Program-made: the position numbers and the translations under genes
Part shown: positions 1 through 11,212 of the stretch, piece by piece
Position numbering within the stretch: the stretch's first letter is position 1
How the letters are laid out: every line of letters starts with the position of its first letter
Assembly: GCF_003473485.1 (NCBI RefSeq)
Contig: NC_053049.1
Location: 7,254,001 to 7,318,000 of the forward strand
Direction of reading: 5' to 3'
DNA length: 64,000 nucleotides
Origin: Medicago truncatula
Lineage: Eukaryota > Streptophyta > Magnoliopsida > Fabales > Fabaceae
The notes under the pieces: model-generated
The model's input: only the letters and a program-made list of their open reading frames with translations
What the model was told of the DNA's origin: nothing
Databases searched by the model: none

Positions 1-1651
1 ATAAGAAAATTACAATTGACTAAGCAATTTGATTAGCAAAATCATAAGTTTCTGAAATGGTAACTTTTTTTCCTTACAGATCTAAACAGAAAAATGGTTA
101 AAGTAAATTCTGCAGAAAATTGAATGTTTTGATCGGGTACATGAACATATTTTTTGTTTGAGTCATGTTAACTAGTGTTCCAGTGCCCTCTAGTTAAAAA
201 AAAACTAAAAAGGAAATTTTAAAGTGAAAATAACATATTTTCTGCTTTTGAGGAGTTGACAACACAAGTTTCAATATAATATTTGCTACATTTGACTCCT
301 TAATCAATGTTTTGGGGCACTAGTTAACATTTTCCTTTTTGTTTTATTCCCTACAAAAAGAAGTCTTACTTTTTAGTCCTTGTAACATTTTCCCTTGACA
401 TTTTAGTAACAAAAAATGCAGGCAAATATTTTTTGCATGGACTAAAATGACGATGAAGTTTTTTAGAGTGATTAAAAATGTTAACAGAAAATTTTACATA
501 GACTAAAATATATACCTGAAACCCACGTAACAATTGAGACGCAATGGCTAGGAAGTAGAGGCAAACATGCGCGGGTGCGCGCACACATACGCGCGAGTGC
601 GTGTTGAAAATAATATTTAATATAGACATTATTTACCAATTGTTAGAGATCATAAAATAACAATAATATTGAAATGATAAAAATATAAATTAATTTTTTA
701 CTTTTACAAATTTTAACTACACATTAATTGTCTTAATATATTTATAACAACCGATATCGAATTCGATTGATAGGAATCTGAAGACAAAAGGAATTTAAGG
801 TTCAAATAACCAATAAAATATCTAGCATTGAAATCAAACTTACAACATGAACTATGACTCTTCATTTGTATACCACTTAAACTTCGAGAGAATGTTTACG
901 AATTTTGACGTATGAAAATATTTTCAAAAATAAAAATATGAGGCCTATCACGGGGCTTAAAAAACTCGGGAGCCTAAAATTAGACATATGGATTACAACA
1001 CCATTGAAAAGAAAATGTTAGCATCAAAGCATAACCAAAATTAGACAATTTTTTTTGACTATCTTGTCTTGGAATAAAGCACAAAACGTAAAGAAAAGTA
1101 TAATTTAACAACAATAAATAATTAAAATAAACTTGTATTTATTATTAGTATATTTTTGTTATACAATGCATCATTTAGAATATTGTCATGGCTTCCATAG
1201 TATAAAAGGTTTACAATTTCCAATGGAAGGGCAAGACATGTAATTGTTTTTCGATTGATCCAAGCATAGCCTTATAATTTCAACGAACTCATTTGTACAA
1301 TAAAGTTTTGGGTCCTAACCAGAATTGTGCTTTTTTAGTTGTTGAGGATGAGGGACATTAGGGCTTGGAGAAATGCCTTCTTGCCTAAGAATATCAAAAA
1401 CATCCTTTTTCCTTCAAATGTTTTGTGCTAGCTCAATGTGTTTGGTTAAAATGTTATACGAGCAACTCCCATATTTTTTTCACTTGTACTGCCAAAAAAT
1501 TATTTCGTGGTCCCTTTAGATTTGGTCAAGAGTGATCAAGGTTTCTCTTCAATGTACTACTAATTTGATGAAATAAAACAATGACAATAATATCATAATA
1601 ATCAAGAATAAATAACAACAACATCAACAACATGAATAATAATAATAATAA
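1..1651. other. AT-rich intergenic DNA, no gene recognised
   Basis: No credible coding region on either strand. The only structure is a CG-rich alternating purine-pyrimidine stretch around 568-603, resembling the CG-rich repeats near 10.3 and 11.2 kb, plus the 1461-1553 direct repeat described separately. A short AAT/AAC-rich tract (about 1615-1651) leads into the MULE-A insertion point. Confidence 0.7.
1461..1553 (+). repeat. Left copy of a direct repeat flanking MULE-A
   Basis: This segment (agcaactccc ... ttcaat) recurs in the same orientation at 8827-8922 with about 90% identity by eye, so the pair brackets MULE-A. It lies outside the TIRs and is not the target-site duplication. It may be part of an older repeat or a local duplication that predates the insertion. 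Confidence 0.75.
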
Positions 1652-1914
1652 GGCTTAAATATGTATTTGATCCCTGCAAATAGGGGTCGTTTAAAAATTG
1701 GTCCTTGCAATCACTAATTCTTGCAAACAAACCCTGCAATTATTAATCACTTAAAAATTGGTCCTTGTACCCAGTTAAACGCATCCAGGTCATCTGTTTA
1801 CTGACGTGGCAACGTATAACCGGTTTTCAGTTGACAGGTTAGCTATATGGGCATGGGAATGGACGAAAATGCCCCTCTTCAGATGAGGGCAATGTAAAAT
1901 GACGTAACTACCCT
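1652..1914 (+). repeat. MULE-A left terminal inverted repeat (263 bp)
   Basis: Reverse complement of 8424-8686 with no length difference and about 6 substitutions seen by eye (about 98% identity). It contains repeated 'ggtccttgcaa / cctgcaatta' type subterminal motifs. Confidence 0.93.
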
Positions 1915-2060
1915 CTAATCCTTCATTCTCATGGTTGGTACGAATTGCGATCTCTGGGTGAAGAAATTAGGGTTTGAAAAGGGGATTACGGTTTCAATGC
2001 GCGATTGAAGTTGGTATCTCATACGGATCGAATCAAATGAAGTTTCGTGACTCGTTTTCA

Positions 2061-5000
2061 ATGGCGAATCCAAAGGAGGTGTCATTTTCGAATTCGAAGA
2101 ACGCAAAGGATGGAGAATCGTCAGGTCATAATACAGGTATGTTCATTTGAAACGATGAATTATGTTTTTAGTTGTTGTTTTTTCGGTTTTGTTTAGTTGA
2201 ATGTCATCGTTTTTAATTTAGGGTTTTATTTTTTCCATCATTTCTAAATTAGGGTTTAATTATTTTCCAGATTTGGGTATTTCCGTTAAGTTCCATTATG
2301 GGGGGAGGTTTGTTAGGGATTGGGTTATTTGTTACAATGGGGGAGAAGAAACGTTGATTGAAGGTGTAGATCCTGATAAATGGTGTTTTTTTTGAACTAA
2401 CTGGAATATTGGAAACTGATTTGCTAGTTAAAAAACCTTTTAGGCTGTGGTGGATGTTAGATGAAGATCTTAGTTTTAGGGTGATTAAAGATGATGCCAC
2501 TGCTGAAGTTGTAAAAGATTATGCACTTAACAAAAATATTGTTGTTAATGTTTTTGTTGAACATAATGTGGATGAAAGTACTGCTGTTGTTGATATCCCT
2601 AATTATGATGTTGTTGGTGAGGAATTGGGTGAGAGTTATAAGGTAGTTAACAATGAGAAGGGTGAGAGTTCTGAGGCAGCAAAAAGTGACAAGGGAAAAT
2701 GAGTATTAGTGTACAATGATAATGAACAAGGAGATGGTGGAGATGGTGGTATAAGTAGTAGTAGTGAAGATGAAGTTGAAGTTGAAGATGAAGATAGGTG
2801 TATTGATAGTGAGGAAGAGAGAGCACTGGGATTTGATGATGGGTTTGAAGAAGTGGATGAAGGCAATTTGAATGAAGACACAGGGGCAAAGATGGCTGAT
2901 ATAGGAAGAAATGTGGAAATGGATAATATAGATGTTGATGATACTGATTGGGGGAAGGAGTATGAGAGTGAAGAGTTAGATTCTGATGATCCTGATTTGA
3001 GTGGTGATGAGAGAGCACCTGCTTGTGATGTGTTTAGGCCCAGCCAACTAACCAAGGATTATGTGTTCACATTTGGCATGGACTTTAAGAGTCTTAAAGA
3101 GTTCAAGGATGGTATAAGGGAATGGTGTGTATTAAATGGGACCCAGATGAAAATAGTTAAAAATGATAAAAGTAGGTGTAGGATAGTGTGCAAAGATACC
3201 AATTGTGACTTTACAGCCCTTTGCAGCAAGGTGGCCTACAACCATTCTTTTAAATTAAAGACATGGAATGGGGACCACACATGTGGTAGGGTTTTAGAAA
3301 ATCGTAGTGCTGATGTAAACTTTGTTACCAAATATGCCCTTGAGAATATGAGGACCTCTGAGATGAAGGTTAGTGATATAATGTCAGATCTGAGAACACA
3401 CAAGTCAGTTGGAGTGTCATTTTACATAGCTTGGATGGCAAAAAAGAAGGCCAAGAAACTCATAGAAGGGGATGCAAAGAAACAGTATACCTTACTGTGG
3501 AGGTATGCAGCTGAGCTTCAGAGGGTATCTAAAGGAAACAGGTGTAAGATAAATGTTGATAGACTGTCTTTGAGTGTTCAACCCAGATTTAGCAGGTTTT
3601 ATTTTTGCTTTGATGGTTGTAAGCAGGCCTTTATATCAAGTTGTAGGCCATTCATAGGGGTGGATGGGTGTCATCTGAAAACCCAATTTGGAGGTATTTT
3701 ATTGGTTGCAGTTGGTAGAGATGCAAATGACCAATACTTTCCTTTGGCTTTTGGAGTTGTAGAGACAGAAACAACAGATTCATGGAGGTGGTTCCTTACC
3801 TTACTGCTTGAAGATATTGGAAGTAATAGGAGATGGGTATTTATTTCTGATCAACAAAAGGTTAGGTGTTTTGTTTTAGATCTGGTTGGTTCTTTTATGT
3901 AAATTGTATATCTGGTTCTTTAACCTTTTAACTATTTATCAATTTCAGGGGCTGATATCAGTTTTGGAGGAGTGGTATGACATAGTTGAACACAGACCAT
4001 GTTTGAGGCATCTGTATGCAAACTTTAAAAAGAGATTTGGAGGTGGTGCTTTGATCAGGGACTTGATCATGGGTGCAGCCAAATCAACTTATTATCAATT
4101 GTGGAAGTCAAAGATGGATGAGCTGAAGAAGATTGACTTGAAAGCTTGGGAGTGGTTAGTGGCACATGACCCTAAAATGTGGTGTAAGCATGCTATTTCC
4201 TATTATCCTAAATGTGATGTCTTAATGAACAACATATCTGAAGCATTTAATTCAACAATATTAGTTGCTAGAGACAAACCAATACTTACCATGGCTGAAT
4301 GGATTAGAACATATTTAATGAATAGGATGTCAACCAATAGGCTTAAGCTACAGACTTGGAACCATAAGATAATGCCTATGCCTAGGAAAAGATTAAACAC
4401 AGAAATTGTGAAGTCTGGTGGTTGGGTTGCCATATGGGGTGTTGCTGAGGAGTTTGAAGTTCATCAGGTAGGAGGAAGTCATGCCTTTACTGTTAATTTG
4501 GCAAAAAAAACTTGTTCATGTAATTTTTGGGAGTTGGTGGGGATTCCTTGCAGACATGCCATTGCAGCTATGTCTAAAACTTCAAAGGACCCAGAAGATT
4601 ATGTCTCTGACTGGTATAGCAGGGAAATGTATGAAAAGTGTTATACACACAATGTAAGTGCTATCAATGGTCAAGACATGTGGTCAGAGGTTGAATGTGA
4701 GGAGTTGTTACCCCCTGCTTATAAAAAGGGTCCAGGAAGACCAAAAAAGGTTAGAATGAGAGAAGCTGATGAAGCACCATCCTCACAAGGTAAGTATAAA
4801 AGATCTGGGACTACTTACAGGTGCATAAAATGTGATAAGTTTGGGCATAATGCTAAAGGATGCAAAAGTCTAACTGTCAACCCCAATGCTCAAAAAAGAA
4901 AGGTATTACATTTTATCATTTTTTAGATTTATTCTTCAAATTTTGTAATAAGCTAACATGTGTATTCTATTATTGGTGAACACAGAGAAAGCCACCAAGA

Positions 5001-5816
5001 CAACCAAGTGAAGCTGGGACTGGTGCAAGTGAAGCTAATGCTGGAGCAAGTGCAAGTGAAGCTAATGATGGAGCAAGTGCAAGTGCAAGTGAAGCTGTTT
5101 GTGGAGCAAGTACAATTCATGGTGGGGAGTCTACATCAAGTGCAAATGAGCCTGTGCAGGGTGCAAGTAAGAAAAGGAAGGTTGGGAGCAATACAACATT
5201 CATTCCTCCAAAACAGAGTAAGAAACCTAAAAAAAATCCCATGGCTTTTATGTCTTCATCTGTAAAGCCAAGTGCTAATGTTCAAACAACAGTTCACACC
5301 ACCAACAAATCACACACATTAATAGAGCCAACTGCAAATGTCACCACTACGGTTCACACTTCAAGCACATCTGTGAGGCCAACTGCAACTGTCAACACTG
5401 CGGTGCACACATCAAAAAGTTCACACACAGTTGTTAAACCCATAGCAAATGTAACCACAGTTATTAACCCAAAACCTACTGTTATGAAGAAACCTTCTGT
5501 TAAACCTGGTATGCATAGAAAACCACCAAGAAAACCTACTGTTCGCACCTTAGATGTTGTTAGGGCCATTGTGGAGCCAATAGTGAAAGTAAAAGCCCCT
5601 GTTAGGAGGAGTGGCAGAATAGTCTGGAAAGGTCCTGCAATAAAAAAAGGTCCAGGGAAAGATATGGAAAACCCAATTGAGGTGGTTGATGAAGAAGTTG
5701 AAGAGGCAGGTGGATCAGGGAAACATGTTGCTGAAGCTACACCAAGAAAATTAACAGATGCAGGTGGAAGCTGCTTGACCTTGTTAAGAAGTGTTGAAAA
5801 TGTGAAGTATATTTAG
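2061..5816 (+). pseudogene. MULE-A transposase (mudrA-like), damaged N-terminus
   Basis: Probable exons are 2061-2136 (ATG, MANPKEV...), 2271-2702, 2709-3860, 3949-4902 and 4985-5816. Introns with GT/AG borders lie at 2137-2270, 3861-3948 and after 4902. The N-terminal MULE domain (GGRFVRD, GVDPDKW) is followed by an acidic stretch, then the MULE transposase core. The three catalytic acids are present: D in GVDGCH, D in SDQQKGL (across the 3861 intron) and E in NNISEAFN. A SWIM zinc finger (CSCNFWELVGIPCRHAIA) and a CCHC knuckle (CIKCDKFGHNAKGC) follow, then a basic, Pro/Thr-rich tail. Two breaks lie in the N-terminal part: an eight-T run at 2386-2393 shifts frame, and an in-frame TGA sits at 2700-2702. 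The catalytic core downstream is open, so the protein may be inactive, or expressed only from an internal start. Confidence 0.88.
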
Positions 5817-6265
5817 TGTTAATGATGTAATGACATTTCCACTGACTTGTATTTTGTGTTTTGCAAAGTCCAACTTATGCAACTTGTTTAAGACTTGTAT
5901 CTTGGTGTTTGGCTATGTCCCACTTATGTAATAGCAGTACTTGAATTGTCATAACTCTGTGATTTGCTTGGCTAAGTCCAAATTTTGTAACACAAAGTAT
6001 GAACATCAGTTATTATAAGTATTCAACTTTTGGCAAAGAATGAATTATTTTTAAGTATTCAACAATTATAACTTGTGTTTCAAACTTTAATTGCAATCAT
6101 CTTCCAAACATTGACACAAACTAACAAGCCATGATTTCATTCATAAACTTCACATTACATAATAGTTGTACCAACAAAAGTACACAAACACAATACACAA
6201 TTACACAACAAAACATTACACCATAACACACCACAGCTAACATCAAACTTACAAACTACATAACA

Positions 6266-8295
6266 TTACTTCTTAGCAAAGAATACAGCAAAGATCAACC
6301 AGCTAGCTATGATAATCCACTTAAGCAATTCAACCTTCTTCTTCTCAGCCAACACCTTCATTTTCCACTTGTCTTTCTTCTTCTCCCATAATTCACCACA
6401 GTTGCAATGTTGGTTTGTATACCTTCCAGACTTTGCAGACTCAGCTTCACGAATCACAGGTCCATTCACAGGTGCAGACTCATCTTCACGAATCAGATGT
6501 GCATTACCATCTTCACGAATCAATGGTGTGATGTAGTATTTTTGCATCAAACAATAGTAAGTATTTATATCGTCTCCTCAGGGACTAGTGCGATATCGCG
6601 GACCGTTCGACACCAAATATCATTTCAAGTTAAACGATAGTTGATTGTTTGTTTTAGTAACTGAATTGCAAATGATAAAATTGAGATTAATAGGGCGTAA
6701 AACTTGTTAGGATTAGAGTTCCTTGATCGAGCGTCGCACGTAACCTAATGATCATACATGGATTCTAGCTTTTCTTTGATATTATCACGTATCCCTCGAC
6801 AACACCATTCGTGTCCAAACAATATTGTGAAATCAATTGTATCATTCAATGGTCGATGTCTCAAACTATTGAATGATTCAAGAGTCGATCTTATCGTTCA
6901 ATCGATGATTTCTCAATCTATTAAATGATAAGAAAGCTTTAGGTTTGGATACTCAAGGTGATTATCAAAACATCGATTCCATGTCTAGAAACTATGTTTT
7001 GATAGATGGTTATTCTAAACCTAGATTCAAAAGTATTTCTCAATCACAATTAAATCAAAGATAAAGATTAAAGTGCAAGAATAACCTCAATATCAATTCA
7101 AATGCTAGAACCATATATTTATAGATCAAACGATTACATGTTAAACTATGATCAAGTACCTCTAATCCCAACAAAGGAGATTTAGCTACTCATTGTCATG
7201 GAAGCCTTGCAAGAATGAATTGAAGAAGCAAGATTCATTACAACTTGTGATGTCTCAACAAAGGATGAAGAATCCACTCTCTATCACTCTCACTCTATAA
7301 AGCACAAGCCCTATCTCTCTCTCTAAGAATATTACAAGTGAAAACACAGAGAGAAACTAAGTGAAAAACTATGTAAAAACTATCTCTCTCTGAAATGGTT
7401 GAGTGGGCTATTTATAGAATTCTGAGTCTGCCTTCACTCGCCTCGCGAGCTGCTTCATTCGCCATGGCGAGTTGAAGTTTCTTCCCCATTGGGTTTGTGC
7501 CACGTCAGCATTTAGAGGCTAAACCGCCCTTACTCGCCTCGCGAGTCCTTCCATTCGCCATGGCGAGTAAGCTCGCCTTCTACTCGCCATTGCGAGTTGG
7601 TGGCGTGTGATCTTTGTTGCATTCTGGAATTGCTCGCCTTTGCTGCTTGCCATGGCGAGTTGGAGGCGAGTAATCTCCTTTTTCTGCCTTTTTGTACTTT
7701 TCTCGATTTTCTTCTCTTTGCTTGATGTCTTGAGTTCGAATCCTGCACAAATGGGTGAAGTAAGATAGATAAAGCGTAAAAGGGCAATAATCACTTATTT
7801 CTCGGCTTTTCCCTTAATAACTTGCAAAACAAGTAACAAAAGTGCCTAAAATATATCACTTAAATTACAACTTTCTAGCACTTATCATGGTGCAGAGTCT
7901 GCTTCCTTTGAGTTTGAAACAGCTGAATAGCACTGAGCCATTGGTCTGGTAGCTGGACCAAGTTCATCATCCCAAATCCACTCATTGTAGGTTTTGTATT
8001 TTTTCTACATACCAAAGCAAGCATTTTCCAATTTTATTCACTGTCACTGTATTGTATTTACAATACAATGAAAAACGGAAATTTCATAAAATAAAACTTA
8101 CCTGCCAATCGCGACTCTCCAAAACCTCCTGCCTTGATTCTCCAAAGTCGTTGCTATGTAAAGAATCATCGGCTTCATAGGTAAACAACGGCACAGTGGA
8201 AGCATCCCTCGAGATGTGGGCAATGAGGGAGGGGGAAACTTTCCACCATTGCAGTAGGTTTCGTAGTTGTCTTTTGTTGAGGTATCGGTTGACAT
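6266..8295 (-). pseudogene. MULE-A second gene, GRF-zinc-finger-like, split by an LTR
   Basis: Minus-strand gene downstream of and convergent with the transposase. A first exon (8295 to about 8102, ATG MSTDTSTK) contains CRCLP and ENQGRRFWRVAIGR, which resembles the GRF zinc finger (CxC ... NxGRRFWxC). After an intron, a second exon (from about 8004) carries YNEWIWDDE, matching the end of that fold. Beyond the solo LTR (6529-7887) the gene continues as repeated 'REDESAP/REAESAK' units, then a Lys-rich coiled segment and a C-terminal hydrophobic helix (IIIASWLIFAVFFA, stop at 6266). Two expected zinc cysteines are replaced (FWRV, KTYN), and the two N-terminal exons do not join cleanly in frame. 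The family is recognised by pattern only. Confidence 0.65.
6529..7887 (-). mobile_element. Solo LTR inserted in MULE-A
   Basis: Starts tgatgtagta and ends cacttatca (TG...CA), flanked by the 5-bp duplication tggtg (6524-6528 and 7888-7892). At 1359 bp with no internal region, it fits a solo LTR left by recombination. Reading on the minus strand there is a TATA-like tctataaatagcc near 7410 followed by CT/AG-rich leader sequence, so the transcription direction is minus. The long LTR suggests a Ty3/gypsy origin, perhaps the Ogre/Tat group abundant in legumes, but no coding part remains to prove it. Its duplication is still exact, so it is probably not very old and must be younger than MULE-A. 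Confidence 0.85.
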
Positions 8296-8423
8296 TTGCA
8301 ATGTTCAGGAAACAATGATTGAAATGAAATGGAGAAGAAGAAGAGAACGATCTGGAGATCCAGGAAGAAGAGGGTCGCGGTGAAAGAGAAGAGAAAAGGA
8401 TGGTTTTTGAAGAAGATGAACGA

Positions 8424-8686
8424 AGGGTAGTTACGTCATTTTACGTTGCCCTCATCTGAAGAGGGGCATTTTTGTCCATTCTCATGCCCATATAGCTGAC
8501 CTGTCAACTGAAAACCGGTTATACGTTGCCACATCAGTAAACAGATGACCTGGATGCGTTTAACTGGGTACAAGGACCAATTTTTAAGTGATTAATAATT
8601 GCAGGGTTTGTTTGCAAGGATTAGTGATTGCAAGGACCAATTTTTAAACGACCCCTATTTGCAGGGATCAAATACATATTTAAGCC
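8424..8686 (-). repeat. MULE-A right terminal inverted repeat (263 bp)
   Basis: Mirror of 1652-1914, ending ...catatttaagcc. The adjacent 9 bp (taataataa, 8687-8695) repeats the left flank. Confidence 0.93.

Positions 8687-8735
<49 letters not shown>
8687..8735. repeat. (AAT)n microsatellite at the MULE-A right border
   Basis: About 16 AAT units directly abut the right TIR. The left TIR is also preceded by a shorter AAT run, so the transposon landed inside an AAT tract. Confidence 0.95.
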
Positions 8736-8826
8736 TTACATTATAATATTTAGGGGCCGGGTTCGAACCCTTATTTCATCTTAGGTGACATGTACCACTG
8801 ATACACCCACACACAATTGTTATATT

Positions 8827-8922
8827 AGCAGCTCCCGTATTTTTTCCACTCGTACTGCCAAAAAAAAATTATTTCGTGGTCCCTTTAGATTTGGTCAATA
8901 GTGATCAAGGTTTCTTTTCAAT
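8827..8922 (+). repeat. Right copy of the direct repeat flanking MULE-A
   Basis: Partner of 1461-1553 in the same orientation, about 90% identical by eye. It is followed at once by a short tandem duplication. Confidence 0.75.
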
Positions 8923-9003
8923 CAAGAATAAATAATAATAATGATTAGGCCTAAAGATAGGGTTCTTTTCAATCAAGAATAAATAATAATAATGATTAGG
9001 CCT
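8912..9003 (+). repeat. Two-copy 41-bp tandem repeat
   Basis: The unit beginning ttcttttcaatcaag and ending gattaggcct occurs at 8912-8952 and 8963-9003, with a period of 51 bp. Confidence 0.9.
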
Positions 9004-9690
9004 TTAGATTTGGGCTTGATACTTGTTGTTCTGAGGCGTGAGCAGAAAAATCCAACATATGAAAGAGCAAAAAAATCCATTAAAATTGGCATTAGTGGTT
9101 TATACCTAGAAAATCAACAATAAAATCATTATTACAATGTTTAGAGGTTTGCAAAAATAAAAACAAAGTTATCTTTAAGCATCAGGATCAAATCAATTTC
9201 CATTCTTTCTTGATATCCAAAACAAAAAAACCAGATCAAGGGTTTCACGTTGAGCTGCAATCATCTCACGCATTTGTAAAGGCAAATTAGCTATTGTACA
9301 TATTAGTGAACAAATTAATCATGTTAGTTTCAGCAATACCTGATTGAGGGTTTGCGAGGATTCAACTATGGGTTCACAACGGATGACGGGTTTGCGGAGG
9401 ATGACATATTCGCGGAGAAAGATCAACGATTTTGTGATTAGTGATGCAGATCGATGGGTTTTAACGGTGGATGGGTTCGAGGGAAGGATGGGTTCGCGGT
9501 GGAAGAAAAGATAGGGTTCCATGCGGTAAGATGGGTTGGAGTGAGAGAAGGAAGAGAGAGATATATACTTGCGGTTTGGAGACGGCGCGCGGTTTTGTGG
9601 TGGAGGAGAAGAGGTTTTCAGTTTTTGATGGAGAAGAGCTACACATACGATTGCCTTTTGTTAGGTCCTTTTTTTTTTTAATATACTCCA
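9004..9690. other. Intergenic or transposon-internal DNA, no gene recognised
   Basis: A G-rich, GGGTT-containing stretch at 9340-9620 (short repeats such as gatgggttcg) probably belongs to the CACTA element ending at 9955. The small open frames here have no recognisable domain. Confidence 0.5.
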
Positions 9691-9699
9691 ATTTGATAA

Positions 9700-9955
9700 A
9701 CACCAAACATAGCGTTTGTATAAAAACGCTAACTACCCCCCCTAATAATAGCGTTCATTGCAAAGCGCTATCTTTGCGAAGCTAAGTAACAGCGTTTACC
9801 TAGCTAAAAGCGCTATTTAATCCATATTTTTTAGTAGCTTTTCTTTAGCGCTCGACCAAAAAGGTTATTAAAGGCATGTATGTTGCCTTTTTAATATCAT
9901 TTATATAGAAAAGCTATTAAAATTGTGTTATTAAAAGCTAAAAATTGCAATAGTG
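9700..9955. mobile_element. CACTA (En/Spm) transposon terminal region
   Basis: The sequence ends ...ttgcaatagtg, the complement of a CACTATTGCAA terminus. Inside the last 250 bp there are repeated subterminal motifs in both orientations: agcgttt/aaacgct and agcgct near 9710, 9726, 9748, 9764, 9790, 9807 and 9847. Terminal CACTA plus clustered short subterminal repeats are features of plant CACTA elements. No matching opposite terminus was found nearby, so this is probably a truncated copy. Confidence 0.7.
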
Positions 9956-9979
9956 AGGGTAATTGAAAAGAAAAATTAG

Positions 9980-10110
9980 TCTCCGTGAGCATAACTCAAT
10001 TGGCAGGGACAATACATTATTATATGCAGGGGCCGAGGTTCGAACCCCGGACACCCCACTTATTCACTTTAAAAGTGAATTCCTAGTCACTAGGCTATCT
10101 GACCAAACAA
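9980..10110 (+). mobile_element. tRNA-derived SINE, copy 1
   Basis: Contains an A-box-like segment (cataactcaattggcaggg) and a B-box (ggttcgaacccc), then a 3' body (accccacttattcac). It ends in an A-rich tail with imperfect flanking repeats (aaaagaaaaatta / aaaagaaaatta). A second copy lies at 40937-41077. Confidence 0.75.
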
Positions 10111-10321
10111 AAAAGAAAATTAAAAAAGAAAATTAAGTGATTCATCTTCATAATTCATATCATTGGGAAAAATATTTAGAAAACATCATCAATGATGTAG
10201 GAATAAATTATGTTACCGTGAATTTATGAATTAAGATATGCACTAATGGTCTGTCTTTATTATGCCTCAACTCTTTTATTTTTCACAAAGGTGACATCTA
10301 TCACACACGAGCACCATGTTC

Positions 10322-10473
10322 ACGTTATAGTCCTAGTCGCAGCACACATGCGTACGCGCGGACATGCATGTGTGCGCGCGTGTGTTTTTTGGACACACGC
10401 CTCATGTGGAACATTTGCAATGGATTTTGTTTCCACATATAAATATTATTTTGCTGAGGTTTTTCAAAAGAAG
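10322..10473 (+). repeat. CG-rich dispersed repeat, copy 1
   Basis: Starts with CG-rich alternating sequence (cacacatgcgtacgcgcg) and continues into a conserved body (catttgcaatggattttg, tttttcaaaag). It is the same as copy 2 at 11213-11355, about 80% identical by eye and in the same orientation, about 890 bp away. The two copies translate similarly in one frame, but there is no start, splice or domain evidence for a gene. Confidence 0.75.
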
Positions 10474-11212
10474 ACTCATTATTATTTTTAAATGTATTTA
10501 GTGGATTGACATTTGGTCGGTAGCAGAAGGTTTGCTGTTTTCAAACATTACAGATCCTCATCAAAGTAGGTGCTCCACCAACATTAAAAAAGTGAGAGAA
10601 TTAACCTCTGAAACCTAGCATGGTTTAGTTAAACTTTCTCCTATTCATTATATGGCACTTTAAGAGATATCAGGAACCAATAGTACAATAGTTATCGTCA
10701 AGGCAACAGTTAAATTTGGTAACCCCATCCAAGTGTGCCTTTAAAGATTATATTGGAATATATACACTTTAAAGATCATTGTATCTTTTTTTTTTGACAA
10801 AAATGATCATTGTATTTGTTTTTTTTTTTAAGAAGAAGAATCATTGTATCTGTTTGTTATACTTTTAAAAAAAAATATAGATCTACGACGAAAAAAAATC
10901 TAGAAATAGTTTTAAATGAAAAGATATAAGAGTAACTTTTCAAAAAATATATCAATCAATAGTGTATATATATATATATAAAGTAAAGTTTTTTATGCAA
11001 CATGTCACTTTCAAATTTATTCTCAATATTCTTAAAAAAATCACTAAATTATTGAATGTCAAAATAATTCAACATAGCATATAAACCAAAAAATATTAAT
11101 TACAATCGAGTCTAACATTTTATTTGGATATATGTTAGTCTGGACTTAAATTTAAAATTATAGGATCCATATTCAATATCTAAAATTAAGAAATTCAAAA
11201 TCTTACAAATTT

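Larger units (their letters stand above)
1652..8686. mobile_element. MULE-A: 7.0-kb Mutator-like DNA transposon
   Basis: Long inverted ends (1652-1914 and 8424-8686) begin GGCTTAAATATGTATTTGAT and are flanked by the 9-bp duplication taataataa (1643-1651 and 8687-8695). Nine bp is the Mutator hallmark, though here the target is an AAT microsatellite, so the match is partly trivial. Inside lie a mudrA-type transposase on the plus strand and a smaller gene on the minus strand, the two-gene convergent layout known from Mutator elements. A solo LTR has inserted into the second gene. The two TIRs are equal in length and differ at only about 6 positions, so insertion was fairly recent although the transposase is already damaged. 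Confidence 0.92.

Noticed and set aside
2636-3055. Open frames on the minus strand opposite the transposase acidic region
   Set aside because: Ser/Leu/His-rich shadow translation of the Asp/Glu-rich coding strand; no independent start context or domain.
8599-8784. Frame with a long poly-isoleucine run
   Set aside because: Produced by the AAT microsatellite at the MULE-A border.
9454-9785. Overlapping Gly/Arg/Trp-rich ORFs near 9.5 kb
   Set aside because: Short repeat-derived frames in probable CACTA-internal DNA, with no family resemblance.
9980-10060. Possible tRNA gene (A-box and GGTTCGAACCCC)
   Set aside because: The sequence does not fold as a cloverleaf, has a 3' body and A-rich tail, and recurs at 40937-41077: it is a SINE.
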